From: Marinobacter similis
Lineage (GTDB): Bacteria; Pseudomonadota; Gammaproteobacteria; Pseudomonadales; Oleiphilaceae
Assembly: GCF_000830985.1 (NCBI RefSeq)
Contig: NZ_CP007151.1
Span: forward strand, 744,001 to 808,000
Reading direction: 5' to 3'
Length of the DNA: 64,000 nt
The position numbers were made by a program, and so were the translations under genes. How positions within the stretch are numbered: position 1 is the first letter of the stretch; each line of letters begins with the position of its first letter. The notes beneath the pieces are model-generated. The model made no database searches. It saw only the letters and a list, made by a program, of their open reading frames with translations, and had not been told where the DNA came from. Below are positions 50,815 to 60,008 of this stretch, in pieces.

Positions 50815-51738
50815 CTACCGATGCGCCAGCGCGTAGTCGATTGCCGCACACACCGCCGCAGCCTGCGCGGCATTGCATTGCTCAGGTGTCGATCGGGAGC
50901 TGTCAGGATAAACCTCAGTGGTAGTTTTGTAGGGCGCGCTGGTGACACTGGCACACAGCCCCAGCTCATTGAGCGGATACTGGATCACGCCCCGAGCGAC
51001 CACCGGTGAGCCGAAGATCTCGCCGCTGTCATCGGCCGGAGCGATATGAGTGATTGGCTCCACCGCTTTAATGATCGCCTGCTGAAACTCAGGTTGCGGG
51101 TTCTCAGTGTCAGCGACCAGATAGAAACCGTCGGGAATCCCACCCGGCTCGAAGGGCTTGCCGTCCCGGGCAGCCAGCGCGGGGCGAAATTCAGATTCGT
51201 CAGTATCAGTGGTCTCGTGCAGGTCGATATGCAACAGCGCACGATCACGCAAAGGCGCCACCAATCGCATAATTGCCGCCGACTCTTCAGCCGGACTGTC
51301 TTCGCGGAACGAACGGTTCGGGTCCACTGCGTTCGCGTTCCAGCGGTGGATGCGCTCGTAAGCCCAGGGGCTGACACAAGGTGCGACCAGCAGATTCACG
51401 CGGCCCGCGTAAGCTTCCGCATGCTGATCGAGAAACTGCAGCCCGCCATGCACTCCGCTGGTTTCATATCCGTGTACCCCGCCTGTTATCAGCACAACCG
51501 GCAGATCGTCACGCCAGTCGCGGCTCCGGATCGCCATCAGCGGATAGCCATCGGAGCCGTAGTCGAGATGGCCATACTCTTCCACGTCGAAGCGCGAGCG
51601 AAGGCGTTCGATCACACTCACCACCTCGGATTCGTAGCTACGTTGACGAGTTTGTCGTGACAACCACTCGGCACGTTCAGCGTCGCCCCAGGGAGTGCCT
51701 GGCGTACCGATTGGATAGGGCGTGGGTTCCGTATTCAT
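50815..51738 (-). CDS. M14-family metallocarboxypeptidase
   Basis: 307 residues from ATG 51738. Zinc ligands His and Glu in GGVHGYETSG and His in LLHIDLHETTDTDES. An Arg-containing substrate site is likely NPNRSFRE. No signal peptide, so cytoplasmic. Resembles M14 proteins close to succinylglutamate desuccinylase/aspartoacylase in scale. It probably removes C-terminal residues from small peptides or N-acyl amino acids. Intact. Confidence 0.88.
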   Translation of the reverse strand: MNTEPTPYPIGTPGTPWGDAERAEWLSRQTRQRSYESEVVSVIERLRSRFDVEEYGHLDYGSDGYPLMAIRSRDWRDDLPVVLITGGVHGYETSGVHGGLQFLDQHAEAYAGRVNLLVAPCVSPWAYERIHRWNANAVDPNRSFREDSPAEESAAIMRLVAPLRDRALLHIDLHETTDTDESEFRPALAARDGKPFEPGGIPDGFYLVADTENPQPEFQQAIIKAVEPITHIAPADDSGEIFGSPVVARGVIQYPLNELGLCASVTSAPYKTTTEVYPDSSRSTPEQCNAAQAAAVCAAIDYALAHR

Positions 51739-51783
51739 GTTGCGTTTGCTCCAGTAAAAATCGATGCCGGCGGGCATAGGTGT

Positions 51784-52456
51784 TCAGTTTTGGCGGCTGT
51801 CGCTTGGAAACACCACCAGATCATCACCTTCCTGCCAGGGCGGATACTTGACCATGACCTGCTTGAATATTGGGTGCTCCAGCCAATCTCTCAGCCATCG
51901 CTGCAGATTCGGATAAGGCAGGCTGTAAAATACCTCTCGATCGACATGGGCGAACTGCCGTACAAACGGCATGATGCAATATCAGCAATGCTGATGTTTT
52001 CCCCCAGGAGATACCTGTTCTCAGCTAATAAGCGCTCTAACTCCTTCAAAAACACCTCGCCTTTATGCCGGTATTCCTCCTGAGTTAGTGCTGGATGGCG
52101 ATCAGCGTATTTATAGCGATCCAGCCAGAGTTTAAATTCATCATCGTTACGCTCGATCAGGGCGCCAGCGCTTGCTAAATCGACGCTTAACAAACCGTGC
52201 GGATCATTCTGCTGCAGCGCCCATTCCAATATTTCCCTGCTTTCCTCGAAAACGAGTCGCCCGGAGCTATCCCCTTCAGCCAGTTCCAGAACAGGAACCG
52301 TGCCTTTAGGCTGATCGCCAGCATCTGCGCCGGTTTGTTTTTCAGCACTATCTCCCGTAGCTCCACCTTCCACTCGGCAAACAAGATGCCGAGGCGAGCA
52401 CGCATAGCGTAGGGGCAACGACGGAAGGAGTACAAACGATGCAGTGCGACAGTGAT
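51784..52456 (-). CDS. Glutathione S-transferase (frame broken twice, start uncertain)
   Basis: About 224 residues after repair. Thioredoxin-like N-domain LYSFRRCPYAMRARLGI with a CPY redox motif, then SPKGTVPVLEL and VFEESREILEWAL, helical domain ending VVFPSDSRQN. Breaks near 51976 and 52309 are each restored by one G on the plus strand. Start problem: AGGAGG sits 6 bases before an ATC at 52456 in frame with a family-like N-terminus (TVALHRLYSF). No ATG is there; TTG 52435 is the nearest standard start but would cut into the fold. Confidence 0.85.
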
Positions 52457-52510
52457 GGCGAGCCTCCTGGCTGAATTAACTGAGGTAATAAATCGGACGG
52501 CGCTTCGGGG

Positions 52511-52861
52511 TCAGGAAGTCGCAGCCACTACCGAGATTTCGACCTTCAACTCAGGAGACGCCATCTGCGCTTGCACACAAGCCCTGGCTGGAGCTTCGCC
52601 TTCAGGTACCCAGTTATCCCATACTTCGTTCATGGCCTTAAAGTCGGCCATATCAGCCAGATAGATGGTTGCAGACAGAATTTTGTCGCGGCCGGAACCG
52701 ATACTCTCCAGCAGCTCGTCCACTTTCTCCAGCATCCCGGTTGTCTGGGTTTGAATGTCACCGTTCCTGTCCTTGGCCACCTGGCCGCAAAGATAGGCGG
52801 TACCATTGTGTTTTACGATCTTGCTCATGCGGTTATTGGTGGAAATGCGCTCAATAGTCAT
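52511..52861 (-). CDS. RidA-family protein
   Basis: 116 residues, trimeric YjgF/RidA fold. Known members hydrolyse reactive enamines/imines from PLP enzymes using a conserved Arg. Here the segment is [26 protein letters not shown], with Arg in the right place. Intact; same strand as the GST 55 bases downstream. Confidence 0.9.
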   Translation of the reverse strand: MTIERISTNNRMSKIVKHNGTAYLCGQVAKDRNGDIQTQTTGMLEKVDELLESIGSGRDKILSATIYLADMADFKAMNEVWDNWVPEGEAPARACVQAQMASPELKVEISVVAATS

Positions 52862-53011
52862 TGCTGTCGCCTTTTGGGGAAATGAATATACAGCCCGAGG
52901 CTCTCACGATCCTCGAATTGCCGGGTATGCCCAGCACCTGCATTAAGAATATAATCACGGACCAAGCCAGACCTTCTCTATTTCAGAATTCCAAGCCTCG
53001 GGCCTATTACT

Positions 53012-53943
53012 GTGAGCACCCTGCATCGACGTGAAAAAAGCCAAGCCAAGCCTGCGCGCAAAGGTCTGCACCCGAGGAATTTACACAACCAGGGCTATGA
53101 CTTCCAAGGCCTCGTAAATAGTCACCCAGCACTAGCCCCTCACGTGAAACCGAACGCTCATGGCAACCTTTCCATCGATTTCGCAGACCCATTGGCGGTA
53201 AAAACTCTCAACGCCGCGTTGTTGAACCGATACTACAACATTGTCGATTGGGATATTCCAGAGGGTGCGCTTTGTCCCCCAATTCCTGGCAGAGCGATTA
53301 CATCCATCACATGGCGGACTTGCTCGGGCCTGAACAATCCAGCATCAAACTGCTCGATATAGGCACCGGAGCAAACGGAATCTACCCGCTACTGGCTTGC
53401 CAGATTTACGGCTGGCAGTGCGTGGGAAGTGACATTAACACTGAGTCGCTTGAGAACGTAGCCGCGATTATCGCCAACAATCCCTCACTCAAAGACCGCT
53501 TCACGCTGCGCACGCAGCACGATAAAAACCATATCTTTGAAGGGATCATCCGAGCCGGAGAATTCTTTGACATCAGCGTGTGCAACCCACCGTTTCATGC
53601 CTCACTCGATGAAGCACTTAAAGGCAGCCAGCTTAAGCTCGACAACCTTGCCCGTAGTCGCGGTGAACGAAAAGCAAAAACCAAATCCCCTACTCTAAAC
53701 TTTGGCGGGCTGGGGGCAGAGCTTTGGTGCAAGGGCGGCGAGCAGCTGTTTCTTAAAAAGCTAATAAGAGAAAGCCAGCAGTATTCAACTCAATGCCGCT
53801 GGTTCACCAGCCTGGTTTCAAAAGCCGACAACGTTAAGCCTGCGAAGAAGTTGATTCGAAAGCTCGGTGCAACTGATGTGCGGGAAATAGCGATGAAGCA
53901 GGGAAAAAAGATCACCAGGGTATTGGCCTGGACCTTCATCTGA
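53012..53943 (+). CDS. rlmF: 23S rRNA (adenine-1618-N6)-methyltransferase (frame broken)
   Basis: About 310 residues, SAM-dependent methyltransferase acting on A1618. Visible: N-terminal [32 protein letters not shown] (SAM loop), catalytic NPPF in [13 protein letters not shown], and the RlmF-typical [16 protein letters not shown]. Start GTG 53012. The break near 53295 is repaired by one base, joining [17 protein letters not shown]. Its stop overlaps the stop of the histidine-kinase gene on the other strand by 8 bases. Confidence 0.93.
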
Positions 53944-55264
53944 GCAGGGTGAAGAAAAACTCGCTGCCGCCGGTGTCTCTGGGCCGGTAACCTATTTGCC
54001 CACCGTGCAGCTCAATAATCCCCTTGCAGATGTACAGACCGAGCCCGGAGCCGCCAGAGCGTCGACGTGTGTCGGACGTCTCCTGGGCGAAGCGTTCAAA
54101 CAGATGGTCGCTGAATGCCTCTGACACGCCCTCCCCTTCATCCTCTACGGTGCACATAACCCCTTCCTCTGACGGTGCCAGATGGACCACCACCTCACCA
54201 CCGGCACGAGAAAACTTGATGGCGTTGGACAAGAGGTTCTGTACCACCTGTAACAGACGATCAGGATCGGCCATTACCGACGACGCAGGCTCGAGCCGGG
54301 TGCTCAGTGAAATGCCTCGTTCGTCAGCCAGGTATTGTTGGATTTTCACTGCTTCGTCGACCACGTCCGCCAGATCAATCATTTGCAGATTCAGCTCAAA
54401 GTGGCCTTCGGACAATCGCTCTACGTCCAGAACATCGTTAACCAGGCCAATGAGTCGCTCGGTATTGCGGGTCGACATCTTCAGCAATGTTTGCTGCTTT
54501 TCCGGCTGCTCGTCCAGTTTGCCATTGGCCAGCAGTTTGAGGCCGCCGTAAAGGGAAGTAAGCGGCGTTCTCAACTCATGACTGACCATGCTCACCCAAT
54601 CACTCCTGGTACGACTCAGGGCGTCTCTTTCCTTATCGGCCTGGCGACGGGAATCTTCATAGGCATAGGCAATGGCCGAGACAAAAAGCATGGAACCAAA
54701 ACCGGCTGCAAGACGCCCGAACAACGACTCGTCCGGGTAGCTACTAGCAATCCACTGCATTTGATGGCCCGCCAATAGCATCAGCAGCCCAAACAACGCG
54801 AGCAGGGTCGTTCGCATAGCCGTCAGTCGGGCTGAGGTGAAATTGGCAATCAGCGGCAACGTAGGCAACCAGGTGAGCACCCGGGAATGCAGCCCGTTGT
54901 CATAAATAGCAGTCATGAAGATAGCGGCAATAGCACTGAGAATCATCAGGTCGCCAGCCGCCCCACTTTTGCCCGTTCGGACAAAGAACACGAGGCTGGC
55001 AATAAGGGCGAATACCCCGAAACACGCCACCAGGGAGACTGTCCCAATCCCTTCTGTAGACAAGCGCACGACGGCCATGGCGAACATTGCCAATGTGCCG
55101 AAGATCAACAAAGCCACCATCACCCGGCCGCGACGCAAGTCCTGTTGAGACAGTTGGGACAGATGGCGTCTCAGAAAAAGATCAAGAAAACGCCTCTGGG
55201 CATCAAAATAGGCAGCTGCGACACCGCTCTTATCTGTTTTATTCGGATGATGTAGGTGTTCCAA
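53936..55264 (-). CDS. Membrane sensor histidine kinase, orphan
   Basis: 442 residues. An N-terminal cytoplasmic stretch, then about five to six transmembrane helices (~48-198) with short loops, so it probably senses a membrane or intracellular signal rather than a periplasmic one. HisKA has the phospho-acceptor H229 in SMVSHELRTPL. HATPase_c has N box LLSNAIKFSR, G1 VEDEGEGV and G2 GGSGLGLYICKG. Start TTG 55264. No response regulator is encoded beside it. Confidence 0.92.
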   Translation of the reverse strand: MEHLHHPNKTDKSGVAAAYFDAQRRFLDLFLRRHLSQLSQQDLRRGRVMVALLIFGTLAMFAMAVVRLSTEGIGTVSLVACFGVFALIASLVFFVRTGKSGAAGDLMILSAIAAIFMTAIYDNGLHSRVLTWLPTLPLIANFTSARLTAMRTTLLALFGLLMLLAGHQMQWIASSYPDESLFGRLAAGFGSMLFVSAIAYAYEDSRRQADKERDALSRTRSDWVSMVSHELRTPLTSLYGGLKLLANGKLDEQPEKQQTLLKMSTRNTERLIGLVNDVLDVERLSEGHFELNLQMIDLADVVDEAVKIQQYLADERGISLSTRLEPASSVMADPDRLLQVVQNLLSNAIKFSRAGGEVVVHLAPSEEGVMCTVEDEGEGVSEAFSDHLFERFAQETSDTRRRSGGSGLGLYICKGIIELHGGQIGYRPRDTGGSEFFFTLLR

Positions 55265-55350
55265 CTCGCCGATGCCTCTTTGCAGTTAAAATGACTGTAG
55301 TCGAGGTTACCCGAGAATAACTTCCCGTTCTCATCTATTTGAGAACTTGA

Positions 55351-55385
55351 TTGAGGGGTTGGGCGCAGTACGCTCAACCCCTCAA
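55351..55385 (-). terminator. Hairpin overlapping the end of the cassette membrane-protein gene
   Basis: TTGAGGGGTTG (55351-55361) pairs perfectly with CAACCCCTCAA (55375-55385) over a 13-base loop. The stop codon of the 55374-55769 gene is inside the stem. On the minus strand the distal arm contains GCCCAAC (55358-55364), a match to the attC inverse core RYYYAAC, but no partner core follows. Terminator or degenerate attC remnant. Confidence 0.45.
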
Positions 55386-55769
55386 CTGAGCGGCAACGTA
55401 CGGTGCAAGGGCCGTTGCCGCGAGAACAACAGGCCAGATGTTGCCATCCTTGAACGTATAGGCCTCAAGCAACTCGGGCCACGATTTGCCTTGCCAGAGC
55501 CCAAACGAAAACTCAAAAACGAGTGTGAGCGCGAGCCACCCCAACCCAACGGCCCAGATCTGCACGGGACGGCTAATTTGCAGCCAAGGAAGCGATAAGT
55601 ACGCAACACCAATGATCAAGATTGAAAGCAGCAACCCGCTCAGCACGAGTGCGGTCGGGGTTCCGACCGCCGGGATAAGCACAAACTCACGCAGCGCTCC
55701 ATTGGCAGCCGCTAGAACAAGGATGCTGGCCCAAATCACCAATGCCTTTAAAGTGACTACCGTAAGCAT
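55374..55769 (-). CDS. Small four-helix membrane protein, cassette-borne
   Basis: 131 residues from ATG 55769 (GGAG 8 bases upstream). Four hydrophobic helices (~6-24, ~33-58, ~68-88, ~108-126). I do not recognise a family. The start lies 17 bases after an attC-type core site GTTAGGC, the standard position of a gene-cassette ORF. No frame break. Confidence 0.75.
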   Translation of the reverse strand: MLTVVTLKALVIWASILVLAAANGALREFVLIPAVGTPTALVLSGLLLSILIIGVAYLSLPWLQISRPVQIWAVGLGWLALTLVFEFSFGLWQGKSWPELLEAYTFKDGNIWPVVLAATALAPYVAAQLRG

Positions 55770-55785
55770 CAATTGCTCCTATGGC

Positions 55786-55860
55786 GCCTAACGCGGAGCT
55801 AAGCGGCCCGTCAGGGACGTCCGGCGGCCACCGACCGCGTACTGATGCGCCTTGTCAAAT
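55786..55860 (-). repeat. attC-type recombination site (integron cassette)
   Basis: Read on the minus strand: inverse core ATTTGAC (one mismatch to RYYYAAC), then AAGGCGC, a GC-rich imperfect palindrome, and GCGTTAGGCGC containing the consensus core GTTAGGC (55786-55792). Total 75 bases. It overlaps the stop of the DUF6998-like gene and precedes the next ORF by 17 bases, as expected for cassettes. Confidence 0.65.
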
Positions 55861-56315
55861 GGCCCTCGGCACACGGTCCGATTGAACCACGGTTTGATTG
55901 AGTTGCCGGAGCTTGTTGACAGAGACTTGAAACTGGCCATTTCTCGGTAGCCGTTTACCTTTGAACTGCTCCCAAACAAGGCTCCTGGCCCGTTATAGAT
56001 TTCCTCGAATGTACCGTCACGCAAGATCTTAATGATGATCGCATGCTGCGGCTGGCTCCGGAATGCAACAGAGTTGGATTGCGTAGCTTTGATCTCTACT
56101 TCCACGCCGGTTTCGGTGACCGCGTCATAGCCTTTGTTGGACGCTGTTTTCAGCTCAAGATTGTATGCATCGGCCACGAGGCATTCACCCAAACTGCCAA
56201 CCATGTGACCATCGGGAGTAAAGTGCCTGCCCGGGAACATGGCCTCCAACTCATTGACCGTGGCATAGAGCTGGGTGACCAAGCCCCGGAATTTATCGTG
56301 ATCGATTATAGACAT
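55855..56315 (-). CDS. DUF6998-like protein, cassette-borne (frame broken)
   Basis: About 153 residues. Nuclease-like alpha-beta fold shape: HMVGSLGECLVADAYNLEL and VEIKATQS, reminiscent of restriction-enzyme cores (E..D..E-x-K). I assign it to the DUF6998-type family from memory. The break near 55977 is repaired by one C on the plus strand, giving VWEQFKGKRLPRNGQFQVS and a stop at 55855 inside the attC inverse core. Start ATG 56315 overlaps the preceding attC core. Flanked by attC sites on both sides: a complete cassette. A nuclease activity is inference only. Confidence 0.75.
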
Positions 56316-56380
56316 TTAACGCTTGCGTCAGTGGTTGGTGAAGCACAGCGGAACCAATCCACTGCATGTGCTTGTTAGCG
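56314..56380 (-). repeat. attC-type recombination site (integron cassette)
   Basis: Minus strand: CGCTAAC (56374-56380) as inverse core, core GTTAAAT (56314-56320) matching GTTRRRY exactly. Between them CAGTGGATTGGT and ACCAACCACTG form a stem with one extrahelical A, the strand-selection feature of attC sites. 67 bases. It lies between the stop of the GNAT fragment and the start of the DUF6998-like gene. Confidence 0.8.
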
Positions 56381-56382
56381 GT

Positions 56383-56787
56383 CTAGGTCTGAAACTCATA
56401 GAGATTATTCTGTAAACCATATAATTCCACGGTCCCTTTCATACAGAAACCTATATTTTCCAGTAAGAGATTTGATCGTAGGTTATCCGGAAAAGTAATA
56501 GCTAAAATAGTATGTAAAGTGTGCTTGCTCATCTCGTATTTCAGAACTTTTTTAGCTGCCTCACTTGCGTAACCTTTCCCACAAAATTCAGGTAAAAGTG
56601 CATAACCTAAGTCTGGGAATTCTAATCCTTCTCTTTTTACTAAGCCGCACATGCCTATTGGTGTATTTTCACCCCTCAGCAATACCAGGTTGAGACCAAA
56701 ACCCTGAGCACAAGGACGTCCCACTTGCGCGGCTGGCTCCAGAAGGAACTTGCCATGGCGATAACCGCAGACTCCACCTCCAACCAA
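56383..56787 (-). pseudogene. GNAT acetyltransferase fragment, N-terminus replaced
   Basis: The C-terminal ~105 residues are a convincing GNAT (FGLNLVLLRGENTPIGMCGL, GYALLPEFCGKGYASEAAKKVL, LLENIGFCMKGTVEL) of the ribosomal-N-acetyltransferase kind. The first ~80 expected residues are missing: upstream of about 56,705 the frame runs into unrelated, more GC-rich sequence. The family part is AT-rich compared with its surroundings. It ends directly at an attC-type site, so it looks like a cassette that lost its 5' part. Probably not functional. Confidence 0.75.
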
Positions 56788-56949
56788 GCTTCCATGATGG
56801 ACACGCGGGTAGCAAAGGAAACGAGGTTAAGGATACGCTGGCCACCTTGAAAACACTGGCCCTACCCCCAATTAGAAGGTAGTTCGATGCCTCGGCCTGA
56901 TCGTACGGCATCTTCCCTTTTTCATGTATTCACCACCGGGAAAAGCACT

Positions 56950-57567
56950 ATGGGAATCCTTCATAAACCGTTTCAACAGCGGACTGTCTGGCAGTTGGCG
57001 CCGCTGATGGCACTGGTTCTGTTACTCAGTGGCTGTGGAATCAACAACATTCCCACTTACGATGAGAAAGTCACCTCTGCTTGGTCCCAGGTAGAAAACC
57101 AGTACCAGCGCCGGGCGGATCTGATTCCCAACCTGGTGGAAACCGTCAAGGGCTTCGCGGCTCAGGAGCAGGAAACCCTGACAGCAGTCATTGAGGCGCG
57201 TTCCAAGGCCACGTCCATTCAGGTAGACGAGAGCATTCTCAACAATCCCCAGAAACTGCAGCAGTTCCAGCAGGCTCAGGGTGAGCTAAGCAGCGCACTG
57301 AGCAGGCTGATGGCGGTGTCTGAGCGTTATCCAGACCTGAAGTCGAATCAGAACTTCCTTGCCTTACAGTCACAGCTTGAAGGTACGGAGAACCGTATTG
57401 CTGTCGCGCGGCGTGATTTCATCCAGGCGGTGGAGCGCTATAACACCGAACTGCGCACCTTCCCGGGTAAAATCTGGCACAGCATCCTGTACAGCGATCT
57501 GGAGCCCCGCGCCAACTTTGAAGCCACTACGGAAAATGCCGATGAAGCGCCTGCGGTGGAATTCTGA
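56950..57567 (+). CDS. lemA: LemA-family lipoprotein
   Basis: 205 residues from ATG 56950 (the longer frame from 56887 is unsupported). N-terminal hydrophobic segment with a lipobox-like LLSGC. LemA signature: TYDEKVTSAWSQVENQYQRRADLIPNLVETVKG, then long helices and RYNTELRTFPGKIW. Role unknown; associated with membrane stress. The stop overlaps the start of the TPM-domain gene (TGATG). Confidence 0.93.
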   Translation: MGILHKPFQQRTVWQLAPLMALVLLLSGCGINNIPTYDEKVTSAWSQVENQYQRRADLIPNLVETVKGFAAQEQETLTAVIEARSKATSIQVDESILNNPQKLQQFQQAQGELSSALSRLMAVSERYPDLKSNQNFLALQSQLEGTENRIAVARRDFIQAVERYNTELRTFPGKIWHSILYSDLEPRANFEATTENADEAPAVEF

Positions 57568-58340
57568 TGATTGCAAAGTTCCACAAAAGCATGCTGTTAG
57601 CGTTATTGGTATTGCTACCGGCTGCTGTATGGGCACAGTCAACGCCCGAGTTTCCCGAACTGACCGGCCGGGTGGTCGACCAGGCGGAGATACTTTCTCC
57701 TGAGGTCGAAGCGCGCCTTGGCAAGATGCTTCAGGCCCACGAGCAAACCAGCACTGAACAGGTTGTGGTAGTTACGCTGCCGAACCTTCAGGGCTTTCCC
57801 ATTGAGGATTTTGGCTACCAGTTGGGCAGGCACTGGGGTATCGGTCAGGAGGGCGAGGATAACGGCGCTCTGCTGATTGTGGCCAAGGAAGAACGCAAAA
57901 TCCGCATTGAGGTGGGCTATGGCCTTGAAGGCCGGCTCACTGATGCCGACTCATCGGTGATCATCAATCGCATTATTACCCCGGCGTTCCGTCAGGGGGA
58001 TTTCCAGGCCGGTATCTTCAACGGCGCAGCCGCGATGATCCAGGTTCTCGGTGGTGAACCGATGGCAGTTCCCCAGGGCCAGAAAACAGGTGTCGCCCAG
58101 GAGAAGCCCAACGCCGGTATGGTCGCGCTGTTGTTCTTCATCATGATGGCCGTGGTGTTCTTTATCGGCAGTCGCGGTGGCCGTGGTGGGCGCGGTGGCG
58201 CAGCCCTGTTAGGAGCAGCTCTGCTGGGTGGTGCCATGGGCGGCCGTGGCGGCGGCTTCGGTGGTGGTGGCTTTGGCGGCGGCCAGCCAGTCAGGGTTGT
58301 CGACATTATCGGGGGAATCTTTCATTTTTGTGAATCCTGA
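57567..58340 (+). CDS. TPM-domain (YgcG-like) secreted protein
   Basis: 257 residues. Signal peptide (~8-23, ending VWAQ). TPM domain (~30-170): GRVVDQAEILSPEVEARL, VVVTLPNLQGFPIEDFGYQLGRHWGIGQ, RKIRIEVGYGLEGRLTDA. One transmembrane helix (~190-207) and a Gly-rich tail. The usual C-terminal GGGGASG-(R/S)W ending is absent; the frame instead ends QPVRVVDIIGGIFHFCES. That may be a frame error in the glycine run or a real difference. Coupled to lemA, the usual partner. Confidence 0.9.
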   Translation: MIAKFHKSMLLALLVLLPAAVWAQSTPEFPELTGRVVDQAEILSPEVEARLGKMLQAHEQTSTEQVVVVTLPNLQGFPIEDFGYQLGRHWGIGQEGEDNGALLIVAKEERKIRIEVGYGLEGRLTDADSSVIINRIITPAFRQGDFQAGIFNGAAAMIQVLGGEPMAVPQGQKTGVAQEKPNAGMVALLFFIMMAVVFFIGSRGGRGGRGGAALLGAALLGGAMGGRGGGFGGGGFGGGQPVRVVDIIGGIFHFCES

Positions 58341-58366
58341 ATTCTCATTGCTGAATCGATGATCGG

Positions 58367-60008
58367 TTAGCGGCTACCGCGCAGCACCAGGCCGCCCGCG
58401 CCGGCCAGCAGTACCCAGCTCCAGATCGGCACATCAGCGACCCAGGCCTGGGCCTCTGGTTGGGTGCCCAGCACCGCCACGGCGATCAGCACAACGGCGG
58501 TCAGGCCGCGTCGCCAGCGGCGCTCCGCGCGCCTTTGCTGTTCCTGAAGTAGCTCCAGTGTAGCCTGATTCTGTTGTTCGGTGGGGCCGGACTGGCGCAG
58601 CTGCAGCAGGGCATCGTGCACCAGTTGCGGCATCTCAGGGGACTGCTCCAGCCAGGAGGCAGGTGCGTTTGCAGTGACTTGATCAGTCCGGACGGGCCTA
58701 TCCGACGGCGCATCCAGCTTTCAAGGTACGGTTGCGCGGTGCTCCACAGGTCCAGTTCGGGGTAAAGCTGACGCCCCAGGCCCTCCACGTTCAGCAGTGT
58801 CTTCTGCAACAGAACCAGCTGGGGCTGCACTTCCATATTGAAGCGGCGTGCAGTTTGGAACAGGCGTAGCAGAAAGTGGCCGAATGAGATGTCCTTCAGC
58901 GGTTTCTCGAAAATTGGTTCGCACACAGTGCGGATGGCTGCTTCGAACTCGTTGACCCGGGTATCCGGCGGCACCCAACCGGACTGAACGTGCAGTTCGG
59001 CGACCTGACGGTAGTCCCGGCGGAAAAACGCCAGCAGGTTGCGCGCCAGGTAGCTCTGGTCGTCCGGGGCCAGGGTGCCAACTATGCCGAAATCGATGGC
59101 AATGTACTTCGGATCGGCCGGGTTGCTCACGTCCACAAAGATGTTGCCCGGATGCATGTCGGCGTGGAAGAAACTGTCCCGGAATACCTGGGTAAAGAAG
59201 ATTTCCACGCCTTTTTCGGCCAGCACCTTCATGTTCACGCCGGCCGCTTTCAGGGCCGCCACGTCGGCGATGGGGATGCCGTGGATGCGTTCCATCACCA
59301 GCACTGACTTGCGGGTGTAGTCCCAGTCAATGAAGGGGATGTAAATCAGTGACGAATTCTCGAAATTACGGCGCAACTGGCTGGCGTTGGCGGCCTCGCG
59401 CTGCAGGTCGAGTTCGTCGTGGATGGTGGAGTCGTAGTCTTCGACCACCTCCACCGGGTGCAGGCGCCGGCCTTCGGACCAGTATCTCTCCAGCAGCCCG
59501 GCCATCAGGTACATCAGGGCCAGATCCTGGCGAATAACCCGTTCGATACCCGGACGCAGAACCTTCACCACCACCTTCTGACCATTGGGCAGGGTGGCAC
59601 CATGCACCTGGGCCACGGAGGCTGAGGCAATCGGATCTGGCGTGAAGTCCTGAAACAGCTCCGCCACCGGGGCCCCAAGCGAGGTCTCAATGATGCTGCG
59701 GGCAACGTCGCTGGGGAAGGGGGGAACCCGGTCCTGCAGGTTTTTCAGGGACTCGGCCATGTCATCCGGCAGTAGGTCGCGCCGGGTCGACAGAATCTGG
59801 CCGAACTTCACGAACACCGGGCCCAGTTCTTCCAGGGCCAGCCGCAGCCGGTCGCCCCGGTCTAATTTGGGCTTGGGGAACAGATGCAGGGTGCGAGCAG
59901 GAAAAACACCTTCAGTGGTGCCGGCAACTCCGCCAGGGGCAAAAACGTATCCAGCCGGTACCGGCAGAACACCCAGGCGATTCGGATCAGTCGTTGCAGG
60001 CGGGTCAC
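58367..60008 (-). CDS. ubiB: Ubiquinone biosynthesis kinase-like protein UbiB (frame broken twice)
   Basis: About 547 residues, ABC1/COQ8 atypical kinase-like ATPase. It needs ATP hydrolysis to support ubiquinone assembly at the membrane. Visible: [14 protein letters not shown] (KxGQ motif), ASVAQVHGA (A-rich loop), [11 protein letters not shown], and [10 protein letters not shown]. Two C-terminal helices ([12 protein letters not shown] and [15 protein letters not shown]) lie in another frame, reached by one base near 58658. The N-terminus needs one base near 59889 and then starts at GTG 60008, overlapping the ubiJ stop (GTGA). Confidence 0.94.
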
